Source: Synechococcus sp. UW140
GTDB lineage: Bacteria > Cyanobacteriota > Cyanobacteriia > PCC-6307 > Cyanobiaceae
Assembly (NCBI RefSeq): GCF_900474295.1
Contig: NZ_UCOB01000024.1
Location: 1 to 39,667 of the forward strand
Length of the DNA: 39,667 nt
Reading direction: 5' to 3'
In this document: positions 26,720-36,684 of the stretch, in pieces
How positions within the stretch are numbered: position 1 is the stretch's first letter
How the letters are laid out: the number at the start of each line of letters is the position of its first letter
Notes under the pieces: model-generated
What the model was told of the DNA's origin: nothing
Database searches by the model: none
The model's input: only the letters and a program-made list of their open reading frames with translations
Program-made: the position numbers and the translations under genes

Positions 26720-27610
26720 ATGCGTCGCAGTGTCCGTGAAGCGATAGTCGGATTCTCCCTCGTTGGAGCGTTGGTGGGGTTCACCGGCACCATGCTTTGG
26801 CTTCGTGGCTATAGCCTCGGCGCCGATACTTGGACGGTCACTGCGGAATTCGCCAATGCCGGTGGTCTGGCGGAGCGGTCGCCTGTCACCTATCGCGGCA
26901 TCGTTGTCGGTGTGGTTCAGGAGGTGACAGTCACCCCAGCTGCCGTCAGAGTTGTGCTGGAAATCAATCAGGAGGATCTCCGCCTTCCTACCCCCGTGAC
27001 GGCAACGGTGGCTTCAGGTTCCTTGTTGGGTGGTGATGCGCAGGTGAATCTGATCAGTAGCGGTAACGCTGCGTTGCTCTCTGCGACAACGCCTGGTCCG
27101 AAATCTGACCAGTGCAACAGGGGCAAAGTGCTCTGCGAGGGCACGACGATACGCGGCGAGGCCGGCGCAAGTCTCGACACGGTGACGGCTTCGATGCAAC
27201 GTTTGCTCCAAGAAGCTGAAGACCAGAAGTTGGTCTCCAGCCTGGTGCAGTCCTCGAAAGAATTCGATGCTGTCGCCAAGGAGGCGAAGACGGTACTGGG
27301 TCAGTTGGGTGATGAACTCGAGCGGGCAGCGCCAACGATCACCAACCTCAATCTGGCCACTGCAGAGGCAGTTGAGGCTGCGGCCCATATCAACAACTTG
27401 TCAGCGGCACTCGATAACCCCAAAACTGTTTCGGAGCTAAAACAGACTGTCTCGAATGCCCGTTCGTTGACGCAGCGTTTCGATGCCGTTGGCGGTGACC
27501 TTGAGCAGCTCACTGACGACCCAAAGTTCATCAAGGCGGTGCGGGATGTGGCGATCGGTCTGGGTGCTTTTTTTCAGGAGCTCTATCCGGCCGAGACCAG
27601 TAAGCCCTGA
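26720..27610 (+). CDS. MCE-family (MlaD/TGD2-like) lipid-binding protein
   Basis: 296 residues. One N-terminal membrane helix (about 8-30, IVGFSLVGALVGFTGTMLWL), then an MCE domain (about 38-115) with AEFANAGGLAERSPVTYRGIVVGVV and the GSLLGGDAQVNLI block. The C-terminal 150 residues are long helices rich in Ala/Leu/Glu that could form a coiled tube. Anchored in the cytoplasmic (or inner envelope) membrane, it would hand lipids to or from the ATPase complex encoded just before. Confidence 0.93.
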   Translation: MRRSVREAIVGFSLVGALVGFTGTMLWLRGYSLGADTWTVTAEFANAGGLAERSPVTYRGIVVGVVQEVTVTPAAVRVVLEINQEDLRLPTPVTATVASGSLLGGDAQVNLISSGNAALLSATTPGPKSDQCNRGKVLCEGTTIRGEAGASLDTVTASMQRLLQEAEDQKLVSSLVQSSKEFDAVAKEAKTVLGQLGDELERAAPTITNLNLATAEAVEAAAHINNLSAALDNPKTVSELKQTVSNARSLTQRFDAVGGDLEQLTDDPKFIKAVRDVAIGLGAFFQELYPAETSKP

Positions 27611-27719
27611 GTGCTGGGGGAGCGTTGATGGTGTTGTTGTTCCGAATCGACAACCTGTCGTTGGCTTGAGATTTTGATTGTTGCCTCGGGGCCAGAGAGA
27701 GCTCCGAAAGGTTTAGGTC

Positions 27720-29816
27720 TTAAGTCACGGTGTTGATGGCGTCCATGGCAATGGCGGCAATCGCCTGATCGCTGGCCTTCGGCAGTTGCACATATTTCCC
27801 CCCAGCGGCCTCGGCCAGGTCTTTGCCCATGCCGCTGCCGATGAATTTGCGCTCGGTATCGATCACAAGCAGCTTGATTCCCAGCATTCGGTAGCGGGCG
27901 GCGACATCCAGCACTTCTTGCTTGAGGTCGGGTTTCTCGTCTCCCTCAAGCGCAGGCTGGCCCAGAGACGTGCTGAGGGGGACGTTGCCGCGCCCATCTG
28001 TGATAGCCACCACTACCACTTGACCAAGATCGCTTGTTGTCAGGGCGTTGGCACCGACTCGGGCGGCCTGAGTGAGGCCATGGGCCAGGGGGGAGCCGCC
28101 GCCGCAGGGCATTGATTCCAACCGACGGCGTGCAGCGGTGATGGAGCGGGTGGGTGGCAGTAGAACTTCAGCCTGGTCGCCGCGGAAAGGGATCAGGGCC
28201 ACTTCGTCGCGGTTCTCGTAGGCCTCAGTGAGCAAACGGATCACAGCTCCCTTTGCACTTTGCATCCGGTTCAGCGCCATTGAGCCACTGGCATCCACCA
28301 GAAAGATCACGAGGGCGCCGGATTGACGCTGCAGCAGCTTGGCGCGCAGATCCGATTCCTCCACGATCACCGTGCGATCTGGCTGGCGGGCCCGCCGTGC
28401 TTTCTGATAGGGCGCCGCTGCCCTCAGCGTGGCGTCGACGGCGATGCGGCGCACAGGGCCACGGGGCAGGATCGGTTTGACGTAGCGGCCGCGGCTATCA
28501 CTCAAGACCACCGATCGGCTCCCGCTATTGCCGCTCTTGGCCTTGGCCGATGAGAACAGCAGCAGATCGGGATCAATTGCGACAGCTTCCGGGTCAAGCA
28601 TGAACTCTTCAGGAATCGACGGTGGGGGCTCGTCGTCTGGAGTGTCGTCTTCGTCGTTGTCCTGTTCGTCCTCACTGTTGTCCTCGTTGTCATCCGGCGG
28701 CTCTTGGTCCTCTGGCGACTCCTCTCCCTGAGGCGGCGGCGGAGGCGGCTGATCTTCCGGTGGTGGAGGTTCCATTTGCTCGTCCTGGGGCGGCAGCTGC
28801 AGAGCCCGTGGCGCGATCACCAGGCGCACGGCCACTTGCAGGTCGTCGGCCTCCACTCGGTCTCGGCCGCTTAGAGCGGCATGGGCTTTGGCCACGCGCA
28901 CCGCATAGAGCTCGGAGCGGTGCCCCTCAACGCCACCGCGGATTGCTTCGGTGACCAGGTACTGAATCTGTTCGGTGCTGATCTGTACATCCGGCAGCCA
29001 TTGGCGCGCCAGCAACAGCTGGGTGGCAAGCGCTTCGGTCTCCTCGCCCCACTTGTCGGCGAAGCTGCGGCTGCACTGGCCATGGGAGAGCACCGCTTCG
29101 GTGATCTCCACACGTTGTTCGGTGCTCACCAGCTGGTCAGCGGAGAGGGCGATCGCAAAGCGGTCGAGCAAGTGGTCGCGAACGGCTCCTTCTTCTGGGT
29201 TGTAGGTCGCGATCAGTAGCGGTCGGCAAGGGTGGCTGAGGCTGAGGCCTTCCCGTTCCACCTGGTTTTCGCCGCTGCCGACGGCCGCCAGCATCAGGTT
29301 GACGATGCCGTCATCGAGCAGGTTGAGCTCATCCACATAAAGCACGCCTCTATGGGCTTCTGCCAGCAGGCCAGGCTGAAACACGGCACTGCCGCTGGCC
29401 AAGGAGGCCGTCACATCGACGGCGCCAACGAGTCGGTCTTCCGTGATGCCCAGCGGAACCTGGATGAAAGGGGCTGGCAGCACCTTGGTGGGCAGATTGG
29501 CAGCTGATGCGTCTTCCTCTCCGCCCCATTCCTCAGGCCGTAGAGGATCGAGATTGCGGCCTGCTGTGCCTTCCACATCCAGCACATCGATCGGTGGTAG
29601 AAGGGCATGGAGCCCGCGTGCCAGAACGGATTTGCCGGTGCCGCGACCTCCTGCAATGATCACACCACCGAGCGCCGGATCCACTGCCGCCAGCAGCAGG
29701 GCGAGCTTGAGAGTGCCGTGGCCGGTGATCGCCGCCAGTGGGAAAGCGCGGCTGGCCTGATCCTGGGCGGCACTGTTGGCCACACCACCCGCTGCTGCCA
29801 CCCCTCCTGACACCAT
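27720..29816 (-). CDS. chlD: Magnesium chelatase subunit D
   Basis: 698 residues from ATG 29816 ([11 protein letters not shown]); the longer in-frame start is rejected because its extension runs into folK. The AAA+ half has Walker A GGRGTGKS (56-63), [11 protein letters not shown] as Walker B and ATYNPEEG. A proline/acidic linker (about 335-400) leads to the integrin-I half with a MIDAS motif DASGSM (508-513). With ChlI and ChlH it inserts Mg2+ into protoporphyrin IX, the first step toward chlorophyll. ChlD lacks full ATPase use but organises the ChlI ring. Divergent from folK with 20 bp between starts. Confidence 0.97.
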   Translation of the reverse strand: MVSGGVAAAGGVANSAAQDQASRAFPLAAITGHGTLKLALLLAAVDPALGGVIIAGGRGTGKSVLARGLHALLPPIDVLDVEGTAGRNLDPLRPEEWGGEEDASAANLPTKVLPAPFIQVPLGITEDRLVGAVDVTASLASGSAVFQPGLLAEAHRGVLYVDELNLLDDGIVNLMLAAVGSGENQVEREGLSLSHPCRPLLIATYNPEEGAVRDHLLDRFAIALSADQLVSTEQRVEITEAVLSHGQCSRSFADKWGEETEALATQLLLARQWLPDVQISTEQIQYLVTEAIRGGVEGHRSELYAVRVAKAHAALSGRDRVEADDLQVAVRLVIAPRALQLPPQDEQMEPPPPEDQPPPPPPQGEESPEDQEPPDDNEDNSEDEQDNDEDDTPDDEPPPSIPEEFMLDPEAVAIDPDLLLFSSAKAKSGNSGSRSVVLSDSRGRYVKPILPRGPVRRIAVDATLRAAAPYQKARRARQPDRTVIVEESDLRAKLLQRQSGALVIFLVDASGSMALNRMQSAKGAVIRLLTEAYENRDEVALIPFRGDQAEVLLPPTRSITAARRRLESMPCGGGSPLAHGLTQAARVGANALTTSDLGQVVVVAITDGRGNVPLSTSLGQPALEGDEKPDLKQEVLDVAARYRMLGIKLLVIDTERKFIGSGMGKDLAEAAGGKYVQLPKASDQAIAAIAMDAINTVT

Positions 29817-29836
29817 GAACGTTTCCAGGTCCTTGC

Positions 29837-30337
29837 GTGAGAGCCAGTCTCGCTGATCAACCCCGTTGCTTGGCAGTGGCCCTCGGTGCAAACCTACCCA
29901 GCTCTGTCGGTGATCCCCGTCAGACCCTTCTGTCAGTGCGTCCTCTCCTGGAGCAGTTGTTTGCTGATTGGGCCGGCGAAGTCTTGCACTGCCGTTGGTC
30001 ACCGTTGCTCGAGACGGCGCCGGTCGGCGGGCCACTCGAACAGCCGATGTATCTCAATGCGGTGGTGCTCGTGCAGGGTATGAACCGAGTGCCGCACCAG
30101 GATGCAGCCCTGGAGTTGCTGGTGTCGCTCCATACGCTGGAACGGCAGTTCGGGCGTGATCGCGTTCGAGAGCAGCGCTGGGGCCCCCGCACGCTTGACC
30201 TCGACTTGTTGTTCTGGGATGAACTACGGCTTGCACATCCGCGCTTGGTCTTGCCCCACCCACGGATGCATTTGCGTGCCTTCGTGATGCAGCCCTTGCT
30301 GGCGGCGATGCAGGGATCCGTCGACTGGACGGCCTGA
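29837..30337 (+). CDS. folK: Hydroxymethyl-dihydropterin pyrophosphokinase
   Basis: 166 residues from GTG 29837. It carries [17 protein letters not shown] for substrate/[21 protein letters not shown], and the HPPK signature [16 protein letters not shown] with the two Mg-binding aspartates, then [15 protein letters not shown]. It transfers pyrophosphate from ATP to 6-hydroxymethyl-7,8-dihydropterin in folate synthesis. Convergent with the ABC exporter gene (27 bp). Confidence 0.95.
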   Translation: MRASLADQPRCLAVALGANLPSSVGDPRQTLLSVRPLLEQLFADWAGEVLHCRWSPLLETAPVGGPLEQPMYLNAVVLVQGMNRVPHQDAALELLVSLHTLERQFGRDRVREQRWGPRTLDLDLLFWDELRLAHPRLVLPHPRMHLRAFVMQPLLAAMQGSVDWTA

Positions 30338-30364
30338 ATCAAGCGATGCTTCAAGGATGACTGG

Positions 30365-32083
30365 TCAGCCAGATGGGTTTCTTGGACTGCTGTTGGGGCG
30401 GTTGAGCTCAATCACCTGATCGGCTTGTTGAAGCAGCTGTGGATCGTGGGTGCTCACCAGCACTAATCGGTCTTGCGTCCGCTCCTGGATGACAGCACGC
30501 ACGCTGTCTGCTGCAGCGGTATCCAGAAATGCAGTCGGTTCATCGAGCACCTCTACCGGTCGATCCCGCAGCCAGGCGCGTAGGAGGCCGAGCCGATGAA
30601 TCTCACCGCCAGAGAAGGGATCTTGTGCCAGGGTCATGGGGGCATCCAGGCCGCCTTCTCGCAGCAGTAGATAGCTCAGTCCAAGCCGTTGCAGCCAGGT
30701 TTCGATCACTGTTCGCGACTGCTCTCCACCCAGCAGAAGGTTGTCGCGCAAGCTGGCTTCAAACAGCACAGCATGTTGGGGTGCGTAGGCAATCAATTGG
30801 TGTAGTTGCGCGGCACCGGCTGGGCCGGAGAGGTGCCAACTCCGCGTGTTGCAGACCAACTCCCAAGCGCTGTGGTCTTCGCCTAATAATCCGCAGATTT
30901 GATCGAGCAGGCTGGTCTTGCCGCAGCCGGAGGGGCCAGTGATGGCAATCAGTTTGTTCGGCTTCAGACTGAGAGAGGTCACGGCCGCAGAAGCCGTTGG
31001 TGTCAGTTGCCATCGCAATGCTGTCCATTGCGCCTGGCCCAGCCTGTCAAGGTCCTGGTTTGACAGGGTTTTTTCGCCTTCTAGTCGAGGGATGGAACGT
31101 AGCTGTTGCCTGCGCTGGCAGAGGGCTTCATACCCGGGCAGATTGCCGAGGCAGAGCCGTCTGGCCTGGACCACGTTGCTGAGGGAGGAGCCGGCCCGAT
31201 AGGCGAGCACCAGCGTTGTGGTGAGCACCTTCGCAGTCAGTGCGTCTTCTTGGAGGAGCATCCACAGACCGGCAATCGCCACGACCAGGGTGTCGCGCCA
31301 AGCGTTGTAGCCGGCTCGACGTCGCACCCGTTCTTTCAGAAGCCAGCGGCCTTGGGCGGTCTCCTGGCTGAAGCGTTGCAGGAGCCAGGCTTCCGCTGCT
31401 GCTGCGCGAACTGCTTTCAGACCATGGAGGCTGTCCCCCACAGTGCGCTGCAGCGCTGCATTGAGGCGGCTCTGGATACGCCCTAGCCCCCAGCTGCCCG
31501 AGCGTTGTAGCAGCGCTGCTGCTGCTGTCCCGAGCAATGCCAACAGCAGCGGCCAGGCTGCACTGCGGCCAATGAGCAACACGCTGGCGAGGTAAATCAC
31601 CATGGCCAGAAGGGCCTGGAGCAGGCGTACGGCCTGATCCAGGCTGAGGCTGGTGCGGTTGATGTCGCCCATCAAGAGGGCGAGTAGGGCACCACGCCCA
31701 AGTCGGTCGAGTTGCGATGAGGAGGCGGTGAACACCTGGTGGAGGAGTTGATGGCGGAGGCGATCGGTGAAACCGGATCGCAACCGTTCCCGGCTAATGG
31801 CGACGCGCGCCTGCATCAGACCGCGCAGGAGGATCAGACCCACCAACAGCGCCAGACTTGCTGGCAAGGACAGGCTGATGGCGAGCGGTAGTGATGGAGC
31901 GGCCTCATTCCCAGATCCCAGCAGCAGTGTGACCGCCAATCCGAGGCCGGCAATGTCGAGCAGGCTGCTGATGCTGCTGAGCAAGCCCAGTAAGGCCAGA
32001 TGGCGCCATCCGGCTTCCTGCGCCAGGTCTTTCAGCAGTTTGATCTGCAGCAGACGGGGAAGGCCACGGGGTGCTGATGCCAT
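30365..32083 (-). CDS. ABC exporter half-transporter (membrane plus ATPase domains)
   Basis: 572 residues from ATG 32083. The N-terminal 300 residues are hydrophobic with several membrane helices, typical of an exporter membrane domain. The ATPase half has Walker A GPSGCGKTSLL (about 382-392), Q-loop IAYAPQHAVLF, a slightly changed signature FSGGEIHRLGLLRA (near 490), Walker B PVEVLDEPTAFLD and switch His in STHD. Substrate unknown; such half-transporters work as dimers. No partner gene adjoins it. Confidence 0.9.
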   Translation of the reverse strand: MASAPRGLPRLLQIKLLKDLAQEAGWRHLALLGLLSSISSLLDIAGLGLAVTLLLGSGNEAAPSLPLAISLSLPASLALLVGLILLRGLMQARVAISRERLRSGFTDRLRHQLLHQVFTASSSQLDRLGRGALLALLMGDINRTSLSLDQAVRLLQALLAMVIYLASVLLIGRSAAWPLLLALLGTAAAALLQRSGSWGLGRIQSRLNAALQRTVGDSLHGLKAVRAAAAEAWLLQRFSQETAQGRWLLKERVRRRAGYNAWRDTLVVAIAGLWMLLQEDALTAKVLTTTLVLAYRAGSSLSNVVQARRLCLGNLPGYEALCQRRQQLRSIPRLEGEKTLSNQDLDRLGQAQWTALRWQLTPTASAAVTSLSLKPNKLIAITGPSGCGKTSLLDQICGLLGEDHSAWELVCNTRSWHLSGPAGAAQLHQLIAYAPQHAVLFEASLRDNLLLGGEQSRTVIETWLQRLGLSYLLLREGGLDAPMTLAQDPFSGGEIHRLGLLRAWLRDRPVEVLDEPTAFLDTAAADSVRAVIQERTQDRLVLVSTHDPQLLQQADQVIELNRPNSSPRNPSG

Positions 32084-32167
32084 CAACTATGCAAAGTCCC
32101 CCCAACGGAGCAGGATCGATGTTGCCCTAACGATCCTGCTGCTCAACCGCCATGCTGGGCCTCAGCA

Positions 32168-32743
32168 ATGCCCCGCGAGCCCATGGCGCCCTTGCCGCCC
32201 CCAGAACCCTCCCAGTTGTTGGAGACGATCGATGCGCTCGAGTCGCGCAAGATTCGCTTTGAGTGCAACCGTATCCGTCTTCCGATGGGGGTTGAGGGCA
32301 CCTTCGGGATCATTCGCCACCCCGGGGCGTCGCTGGCAGTGCCGATCACGGCTGATGGCCAGGTGGTGCTGCTGCGTCAATATCGCTTTGCTGTGCAGGC
32401 TCGCTTGTTGGAGTTCCCCGCCGGAACCCTCGAAGAGGGGGAAGATCCGCTGGAGTCGATGCAGCGGGAGCTTGGCGAGGAGGCGGGTTACAGCGCTGCT
32501 CGCTGGGACGTGCTTGGGCCAATGTTGCCCTGCCCTGGCTATTCCGATGAGGTGATCCATTGTTTTCTGGCCAGGGAGCTCAGTCCCCTTGAGAACCCCC
32601 CGGCTGGCGATGACGATGAGGATCTGGAAGTGGTGCTGATGAGCCCGGCCGAGCTGGATGCACGACTGGCGTCTGGTGAGGAATGGCTGGATGGCAAGAG
32701 CGTCACGGCCTGGTTCCGAGCCAAGCAATTGTTGGGGCTCTAA
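32168..32743 (+). CDS. Nudix hydrolase, ADP-ribose pyrophosphatase-like
   Basis: 191 residues. The Nudix box (86-108) reads G-TLEEGEDPLESMQRELGEEAGY and keeps the RELxEExG metal-binding core. VVLLRQYRFAVQARLLEFPAGTLE before it is the ADP-ribose pyrophosphatase form (NudF-type), which cleaves ADP-sugars to AMP and sugar phosphate. Divergent from the ABC exporter; the photolyase gene starts 92 bp after it. Confidence 0.9.
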   Translation: MPREPMAPLPPPEPSQLLETIDALESRKIRFECNRIRLPMGVEGTFGIIRHPGASLAVPITADGQVVLLRQYRFAVQARLLEFPAGTLEEGEDPLESMQRELGEEAGYSAARWDVLGPMLPCPGYSDEVIHCFLARELSPLENPPAGDDDEDLEVVLMSPAELDARLASGEEWLDGKSVTAWFRAKQLLGL

Positions 32744-32835
32744 GCGGGATCGCCCGCGTAACCCTCTGCTTGTGGCCTGTCTGTTGATCCGGCAGGAATC
32801 GTGTTGATCGGGGCTCTCTTGCGTCTGCTTTGTTG

Positions 32836-34314
32836 ATGTCATCACCTCGCATCTTGTTCTGGCACCGTCGCGATCTGCGTCTGGCTGACAACACTGGCCT
32901 GCAGGCTGCTGTTGCACTGGGGCCTGCGGTCACTGGGGTGTATGTGCTTGATCCATTGCTCATCACGCCTGCTGAGGAACTGCCGCCGATGGCCCCGGCT
33001 CGGCTCTGGTTCTTGATCGACACTCTGATCGAGCTGCAGCAGCGGTGGCGGCAGGCCGGCAGCAGGCTGTTGGTGGTCGCCGGAGATCCGGTGGAGCTCC
33101 TGCCACGTTTGGCGTCGCTGCTTGATGCCCCAACGCTGGTGTGGAGCCGGGATGTGGAGCCCTATGCCCGTGCTCGTGACCGCCAGGTCGCCAAGGCGTT
33201 ACAGGCCGATGGCCGCAAGCTTTTGGTGGATTGGGATCAGCTGCTGGTGGCCCCGGAGCTGATCAAGACTGGAGGCGGTGACCCTTACCGCGTGTATGGC
33301 CCTTTTCTGCGCAATTGGCGCGGACAGGTTGAGCGCAGACAACCCAGCACCATTGACGCCCCCGTTGGATTCATCGACCTGGAGTCAGACACCCTCGAGG
33401 CGCTCACTAGCGGAGACGGGGAGCTGGGTCGCTTGTGCGCTGAAGGTCAGCGCGAGCTGGAGCGGTTGCAGGCCGAGCACGGTTTCGGAGGCATGGAACT
33501 CTGCCCTTGTCGTCCCGGGGAGGCAGCGGCATTTGAGCAGCTCACAAGCTTCTGCGCCAGTTCTCTGTTCGCCTACGAACCGGATCGCAATTTCCCTGGG
33601 GTGGTGGGCACCTCCTATCTCAGTGCAGCGCTGAGCATGGGCACGGTGAGCCCGCGCCAGGCCTGGTGCGCGGCCCAGGAGATGAAAGAGATGGCCCGCA
33701 GTGATGAGCAGCGTCAGGCAATCCAGGTGTGGGAGCAGGAACTGGGCTGGCGGGAGTTTTACCAGCAGGCGTTATTCCATTTCCCGGAACTGGCACAGGG
33801 GCCTTACCGCGAGCAGTGGCGTCGCTTCCCGTGGCAGAACAACAACGACTGGTTTTTGGCTTGGAAGAACGGCCAAACCGGCATGCCGATCATTGATGCG
33901 GCCATGCGTCAGTTGAATCAGAGCGGCTGGATGCACAACCGCTGCCGCATGATCGTGGCTTCCTATTTGGTAAAGGACCTCATCTGTGATTGGCGCTGGG
34001 GTGAGCGCGCTTTCATGGAGCTCGAGGTGGATGGTGATTTGGCTGCCAACAACGGCGGTTGGCAGTGGAGCGCCAGTAGCGGCATGGATCCAAAGCCGCT
34101 GCGCATTTTTAATCCGGCGACTCAGGCATTGAAGTTCGATGCCGAAGCGGATTACATCCGCCACTGGTTGCCGGAGTTGCGGCACGTGAATACCAAGGAT
34201 CTACTTAGCGGTGAGATTGCTGCCTTGGAGCGCCGTGGTTATCCCGAGCTGCTGGTGGATCACAAGCAGCAGCAGGCACGATTTAAGGGGCTTTACGCCA
34301 CCATCAAAACTTGA
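32836..34314 (+). CDS. phr: Deoxyribodipyrimidine photolyase
   Basis: 492 residues from ATG 32836. It uses blue light to reverse cyclobutane dimers. N-terminal antenna domain: ILFWHRRDLRLADNTGL and LVWSRDVEPYARARD. FAD-binding half: LSAALSMGTVSPRQAW, WEQELGWREFYQQALFHFP, GQTGMPIIDAAMRQLNQSGWMHNRCRMIVASYLVKDL, and NNGGWQWSASSGMDPKPLRIFNP, the CPD-photolyase signatures. Cryptochrome identity cannot be excluded by sequence alone but length and motifs fit class I photolyases. Confidence 0.95.
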   Translation: MSSPRILFWHRRDLRLADNTGLQAAVALGPAVTGVYVLDPLLITPAEELPPMAPARLWFLIDTLIELQQRWRQAGSRLLVVAGDPVELLPRLASLLDAPTLVWSRDVEPYARARDRQVAKALQADGRKLLVDWDQLLVAPELIKTGGGDPYRVYGPFLRNWRGQVERRQPSTIDAPVGFIDLESDTLEALTSGDGELGRLCAEGQRELERLQAEHGFGGMELCPCRPGEAAAFEQLTSFCASSLFAYEPDRNFPGVVGTSYLSAALSMGTVSPRQAWCAAQEMKEMARSDEQRQAIQVWEQELGWREFYQQALFHFPELAQGPYREQWRRFPWQNNNDWFLAWKNGQTGMPIIDAAMRQLNQSGWMHNRCRMIVASYLVKDLICDWRWGERAFMELEVDGDLAANNGGWQWSASSGMDPKPLRIFNPATQALKFDAEADYIRHWLPELRHVNTKDLLSGEIAALERRGYPELLVDHKQQQARFKGLYATIKT

Positions 34315-34371
34315 AGCCATGTGGTCAGTGGGGTTTTGCCTAGCTGGACAAAGCACTCAACTCATTGAAAA

Positions 34372-34400
34372 GCGGGAGGCCTGATCAGCCCCCCGCAGTT
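34372..34400. terminator. Bidirectional rho-independent terminator after photolyase
   Basis: GCGGGAGGC (34372-34380) pairs with GCCCCCCGC (34388-34396), one internal mismatch, 7-nt loop. AGTTTT follows on the plus strand, and GAAAA just before gives a T-run for the minus strand. It serves both the photolyase gene and the convergent calpain-like gene. Confidence 0.8.
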
Positions 34401-34429
34401 TTGAACAGTTTGATGGCTCAAGGGAGCAT

Positions 34430-36436
34430 TCAGCTGTTGGAGTATGAGATCCATGCACCGAGCTGACGCAGTTGGAAGTGGGTCAGGCTGAGATGACGTG
34501 AATCCCAGGGGTTGCGGATGTCAAAGCGTTCGGTGGTGGGGTTGTAGCCGACGATCGAATACACATGGCCTTGAACGCCAGTGCTGATGCTGGTGGTTCC
34601 AGCGTTGGCATTGGTGGCATTGCTGTTGAAGCCGCTCACGGTCACCACCCGATTGGAGTTGACCATGTTGACCAGTTCGGTCTGGTTGATGCCGCCGATA
34701 CCGGACCAGTTGACCTGTTGTGCGCCGTTGCCGATGCCGGTGATGTGGCCGATGGCTGCGGAGGCGGAGCCCCAGCCGATGCCGGTGTTGCCACTGCCGT
34801 AGAAGTTGTTGCCGTCCTGGCCGATGCGGCCGGACTCATTCACTTGTGCGTAGGCCTTTTCGGCAAGAGCGACCCAGAGCTCGTTGTTGTTGGCGACCAC
34901 ATTGCGGGTGCCGCCATCACCACCGTCGTTGGCATAGAGATAGGTGCCATCGGAGCGTGTCGCCATCTGGCGGTCGACGGTCACATAATCGACTTTGCCG
35001 TTGGTGTTGAAGCGCACAGTCCAGGTGCCGTCACCGTTGTCGGTGAACATGTCGTTGATGGCACTGGGCTTGTCATTGGCGGTTCCGGCCAGACCAGCGA
35101 GGAAATAGCAGGTGCCGACGGAGCCTTGGCCAACATCATCAGCGCTGACGCTGCCATCGGTGAGGGTGCCTGCTGCGGTGGAGTAGGAGCCAGCCAGGGT
35201 GCCGCTGCCGTTGCGGTGAATGGCAGGACGGTCGGTGCCCAGCATGTGCTTACCGATCAGCAGGTTCAGATCGTCTTTGCTGCTGCCAGCGGCGAGATCG
35301 CCGAGGGAGTCGCGGATGCTGTCGGAGCCTGTGTACCACTGGTTGCTGTCGTCATGGAAGACAACTTTTTCGGAGAGGACTTTGATGTCATCGCGCATCA
35401 GATGATCGGTGCGGTTCCAGAACTTGCGAAGGTCGCTGAGTTCGGTTCCCGAGACGGAGCCATAGTCTCCGGCGCTCTTGAGGACGCCGATGACATCATT
35501 GCGTGAGAAGGAATTGTCGTATTTGATGGAATTTAGGGCTGCATTTTCAACGCTCTTGTCACGGATGAGTCCTTTCAAGCTCCGCTCAAGACCGTTGGCT
35601 CGTTTTGAGATGCTGAGGCTATAGCTGGTGGCGCCATGGCTCCAGGGGCGCTGTTTGTAGCTGTAAGCACGGGCGTAGTAGGTGCCGCGACCCAGATATT
35701 TCGAGAAGACTTCAGACCGAGAGCCGCCACGGTCGGAGAATTTGATGAGGCGTCCGCTGCGATTGTAAAGAGCCAGGCCTGCATCTCTCCTCAAGCCCCG
35801 CAGGCCGAAGTTGTAAGTGCCGGATTTGCCAGCGTAGAATTTAAACCAGTCGTTTTTGTCGCGGTTGCCGCGGTAGGTGTAGCCAATTTGGCCGCGCACA
35901 TTCTTGCTTTGTCGGTAGACAACATGGCCGAGATTGAAGGCATTGCGCCGGCTATCGGTGCGATCAAAGCCTCTGCGTTCGTCGGCAGAAAAGCGTCCGG
36001 TGCTGGTGGTGCGGTTGCGGAAGCGACGACCACGGGTGCGTCCATCTCTATTGAAGCGGCGTTGGGAGAGGAGGTCATCAACCTCGTCTTGTTCAGCATC
36101 GGTGGTGTCACCCCCTTGGATCAGGGTGTCGCCATCGGAATCGGTGAGTGTTGAGCCGCCACTGTCGCCGATGAGGTCATCGACGGTGTTGCTCATGCGG
36201 ACGTTGCGTGAGGCAAATGGTGTTGTTGATCCACCCATGGCCGGGCCATTGGCTGTGCTCCAGGGGTCCTGCGCCATGTTGGTGCAGAGTTGGTCGGACA
36301 GTGCTGATGGGTTGAGCTGATTGTTGTCATTGAGGCCATAGGCCTGGATGTTTTGTAGATCAGCGCCAGCTTGATTGGGCTGCTTGTTTTGGAGAACGTC
36401 CTGGAAGGATTGCTGGTCCTGAGTGGAGTCAAACAT
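34430..36436 (-). CDS. Calpain-family (C2) cysteine protease with PPC-like domain, copy 1
   Basis: 668 residues from ATG 36436 (MFDSTQDQQ); an in-frame TTG at 36502 is an alternative. No signal peptide is visible. A Gln/Asn/Asp-rich head with an acidic DSDGDT patch (about 99) and an Arg-rich patch (about 125-165) precedes a PPC-like beta domain (about 168-278; NDWFKFYAGKSGTYNFGLRG, GTYYARAYSY). The calpain core follows: Gln437 and Cys443 in GQGSVGTCYFLAGLAG, His624 in GHVYSIVGYN and Asn642 in IRNPWD, the complete triad. The small upstream gene (36685-37203) is 248 bp away. Calcium use is plausible but not shown. Secretion, perhaps by a type I system, is inference. It is the first of two identical copies. 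Confidence 0.93.
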   Translation of the reverse strand: MFDSTQDQQSFQDVLQNKQPNQAGADLQNIQAYGLNDNNQLNPSALSDQLCTNMAQDPWSTANGPAMGGSTTPFASRNVRMSNTVDDLIGDSGGSTLTDSDGDTLIQGGDTTDAEQDEVDDLLSQRRFNRDGRTRGRRFRNRTTSTGRFSADERRGFDRTDSRRNAFNLGHVVYRQSKNVRGQIGYTYRGNRDKNDWFKFYAGKSGTYNFGLRGLRRDAGLALYNRSGRLIKFSDRGGSRSEVFSKYLGRGTYYARAYSYKQRPWSHGATSYSLSISKRANGLERSLKGLIRDKSVENAALNSIKYDNSFSRNDVIGVLKSAGDYGSVSGTELSDLRKFWNRTDHLMRDDIKVLSEKVVFHDDSNQWYTGSDSIRDSLGDLAAGSSKDDLNLLIGKHMLGTDRPAIHRNGSGTLAGSYSTAAGTLTDGSVSADDVGQGSVGTCYFLAGLAGTANDKPSAINDMFTDNGDGTWTVRFNTNGKVDYVTVDRQMATRSDGTYLYANDGGDGGTRNVVANNNELWVALAEKAYAQVNESGRIGQDGNNFYGSGNTGIGWGSASAAIGHITGIGNGAQQVNWSGIGGINQTELVNMVNSNRVVTVSGFNSNATNANAGTTSISTGVQGHVYSIVGYNPTTERFDIRNPWDSRHLSLTHFQLRQLGAWISYSNS

Positions 36437-36541
36437 GATGGAGGAGGTGAGTGAGTTGTGAAGGGTGATTCCCTTGTTGAACTCACGATCTCCCGGGATC
36501 AATGTTGATGTTGTGAGTGAGATCTCGGCATGTTGTGATCT

Positions 36542-36557
36542 TGCTCACAGGTGAGCA
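36542..36557. promoter_or_regulatory. 16-bp near-perfect palindrome upstream of calpain-like copy 1
   Basis: TGCTCAC (36542-36548) and GTGAGCA (36551-36557) flank AG, about 105 bp before the ATG. Size and place fit a dimeric operator or a hairpin in the mRNA leader. The same sequence is present at 39410-39425 in unit 2. Not confirmed as functional. Confidence 0.4.
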
Positions 36558-36684
36558 GAGAGCGTTTTCGTGATGCCTTTTGGAGGGTTGTGATCGGGTT
36601 GAGGAGTGCCCTCAGTGAGGAGCGCCAGCCCTGAGGCCCAGGAGCCGGTGGCGAGGGGACGGGGCTGGTTGGTCAGTGGATGGA

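Noticed and set aside
17020-29160. GCGATCGC (HIP1) sites as a genome-wide cyanobacterial repeat
   Set aside because: Only scattered sites were seen (for example near 17028 and 29149), not the density of HIP1-rich genomes.
32744-32757. GCGGG/CCCGC hairpin after the Nudix gene as a terminator
   Set aside because: Stem is only 5 bp with a 4-nt loop and no T-run follows.
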